Assembly: GCF_010500895.1 (NCBI RefSeq) | Contig: NZ_JAAAWO010000005.1 | Coordinates: 62,001 to 126,000, forward strand | Direction: 5' to 3' | DNA from: Alteromonas genovensis | Lineage (GTDB): Bacteria > Pseudomonadota > Gammaproteobacteria > Enterobacterales > Alteromonadaceae | DNA: 64,000 bases | Shown here: one piece after another, positions 63,178-64,000 of the stretch | Layout of the letters: every line of letters starts with the position of its first letter | How positions within the stretch are numbered: the first letter of the stretch is position 1 | The notes under the pieces: model-generated | Databases searched by the model: none | The model's input: the letters and a program-made list of their open reading frames with translations, nothing else | Told to the model about the DNA's origin: nothing | Position numbers and translations under genes: made by a program

Positions 63178-63936
63178 TTACCATTTTTTCTTAGGTGCAA
63201 AGAGTTCGTCAAGCTCGTCCCGTTCTTCCTCTTGCTTTCTCGCACGGTCTTTTTCGTTAACGCTTTTGAGGTCAGACTGAATTTCGTTTAGCCATGCGTT
63301 AAGCGTGGCAAGTTTTGAAGAAACGTATTCATCATGGTTGGTCTGATTCTCTAATGCGATTTTTGCTTTTTCGAAATATTGACGGGCAGAGCCTAGCATA
63401 TTTGAAGATTGAGCGGTTCGCCCTCGTTTAATTAGAGTCTCCACATTCACCTTAACTTGCAGTCTTTCTAACTGTTTGTCTTCTTCAGAAAAAAGCTTTG
63501 AACTCACTTGGCCTTTGCTGTGTTCAGAGCGCAACAAAACACGAAGCTTTTTAACCGCTTGAATATATTGAATGATGGTTTTGTCATTGTCCGGCAGTAC
63601 AAAATCGACATTATCACTGCCGTCGGTTTGAAGTGACGCATCGGCAGCTTGTTTGCTACTTTCAATGCGTTGCTTTACATCGCGGGTTGGGGCAATACCG
63701 TCAATCGCTTTAAGCGCGTTTGCCATGCGATTATGCAAAATACCGATAATTCGTGAGGAAACTGGCATGTTGGTGCAAGCCGAAAGCACATTTTCCGTTT
63801 CATCGACAATGGTTTTTTGCTTTGCTAATTCGGCTCTGCGCTCAGCTTCCTGTTTTTGTCTATGTTGCTGAATGGCGTTTATAAATATCGCGGCAATGAG
63901 CAATACAACAATTAGAATAATTATTATCACGTACAT
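63178..63936 (-). CDS. hypothetical membrane-anchored coiled-coil protein
   Basis: 252 residues, function not recognised. A single N-terminal hydrophobic helix (residues 2-22, IIIILIVVLLIAAIF) is followed at once by a basic, Gln/Arg-rich stretch, so the bulk is likely cytoplasmic. Most of the rest is charged and helical; residues 165-195 (TAQSSNMLGSARQYFEKAKIAL) resemble a TPR-like helix pair. The tail is highly charged (KDRARKQEEERDELDELFAPKKKW). It is near the window edge and only 64 bases of upstream sequence are available. It is convergent with the LysR gene. Confidence 0.7.
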   Translation of the reverse strand: MYVIIIILIVVLLIAAIFINAIQQHRQKQEAERRAELAKQKTIVDETENVLSACTNMPVSSRIIGILHNRMANALKAIDGIAPTRDVKQRIESSKQAADASLQTDGSDNVDFVLPDNDKTIIQYIQAVKKLRVLLRSEHSKGQVSSKLFSEEDKQLERLQVKVNVETLIKRGRTAQSSNMLGSARQYFEKAKIALENQTNHDEYVSSKLATLNAWLNEIQSDLKSVNEKDRARKQEEERDELDELFAPKKKW

Positions 63937-64000
63937 GCGTGTGGTTCCATCAGTTCATTATCTTCGAAACATCATTTTTAAATACACTATTTAAGAAACG

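Noticed and set aside
1..64000. tRNA, rRNA or known riboswitch genes
   Set aside because: No cloverleaf-like stretch, rRNA segment or riboswitch core was recognised in the gaps, though a covariance search was not possible.

Overview
The window is ordinary chromosomal DNA of a marine gammaproteobacterium of the order Alteromonadales, most likely Alteromonas. The reasons are the moderate GC content, the yejK/yejL/yejM set, SohB, GlnS, CmoM and RlmA of gammaproteobacterial type, a TonB-dependent receptor beside alpha-glucan enzymes, a Pla-1/cef-type lipase and a PEP-CTERM-associated acyltransferase. The genus is an inference. No rRNA, tRNA, CRISPR array, transposase or prophage gene was seen.

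Positions 1-18700 hold an alpha-glucan (starch/maltodextrin) locus: the 3' end of a TonB-dependent receptor, a pullulanase lipoprotein with three C-terminal tandem domains, three different GH13 enzymes, an MFS sugar transporter and a LacI-family regulator. The same 14-bp dyad, TGAATACGTATGCA, lies upstream of the first amylase and upstream of the cyclomaltodextrinase-MFS-amylase operon; it is the best candidate operator for the LacI protein. A patatin-like lipase, a SPOUT RNA methyltransferase and an exosortase-associated acyltransferase interrupt the locus. Polymer would be debranched and cut at the cell surface, taken up through the receptor, cut further and moved inward by the MFS carrier.

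Positions 18900-32250 carry glnS, yciK, a large lipoprotein lipase, a penicillin-acylase-family lipoprotein, sohB, a PsrA-like TetR regulator, a Nif3-like protein, cmoM and a formate/nitrite-type channel. Positions 32480-34211 are an SOS cassette: a consensus-type LexA box, umuD and umuC. Positions 34400-40250 carry a glutathione peroxidase, a 3-hydroxyisobutyrate dehydrogenase-family enzyme, a REC-TPR protein, and an acyl-CoA dehydrogenase plus 3-hydroxyisobutyryl-CoA hydrolase pair (valine catabolism) behind a LiuR-like dyad.

Positions 40300-50750 hold rlmA-gmhB, yejM-yejL diverging from yejK, a PTPS-like protein, an M23 and an M61 peptidase, a PilZ protein and an Mpo1-like protein. Positions 50960-58940 hold a LytS/LytTR two-component pair, pfkA, a DUF6279-type lipoprotein, a second REC-TPR protein, trhO and an EF-hand protein. 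Positions 59030-63936 hold a DEAD-box helicase with an 11-unit 14-bp tandem repeat upstream, a CoA-transferase operon, a divergent LysR regulator and an unrecognised membrane-anchored coiled-coil protein.

I did not find a clearly new multi-gene system. The items most worth a second look are the paired dyads of the glucan locus, the 14-bp repeat array, the PTPS-like protein whose conserved motifs are split between two halves, the M23 protein with an altered zinc motif, and the two REC-TPR paralogues.
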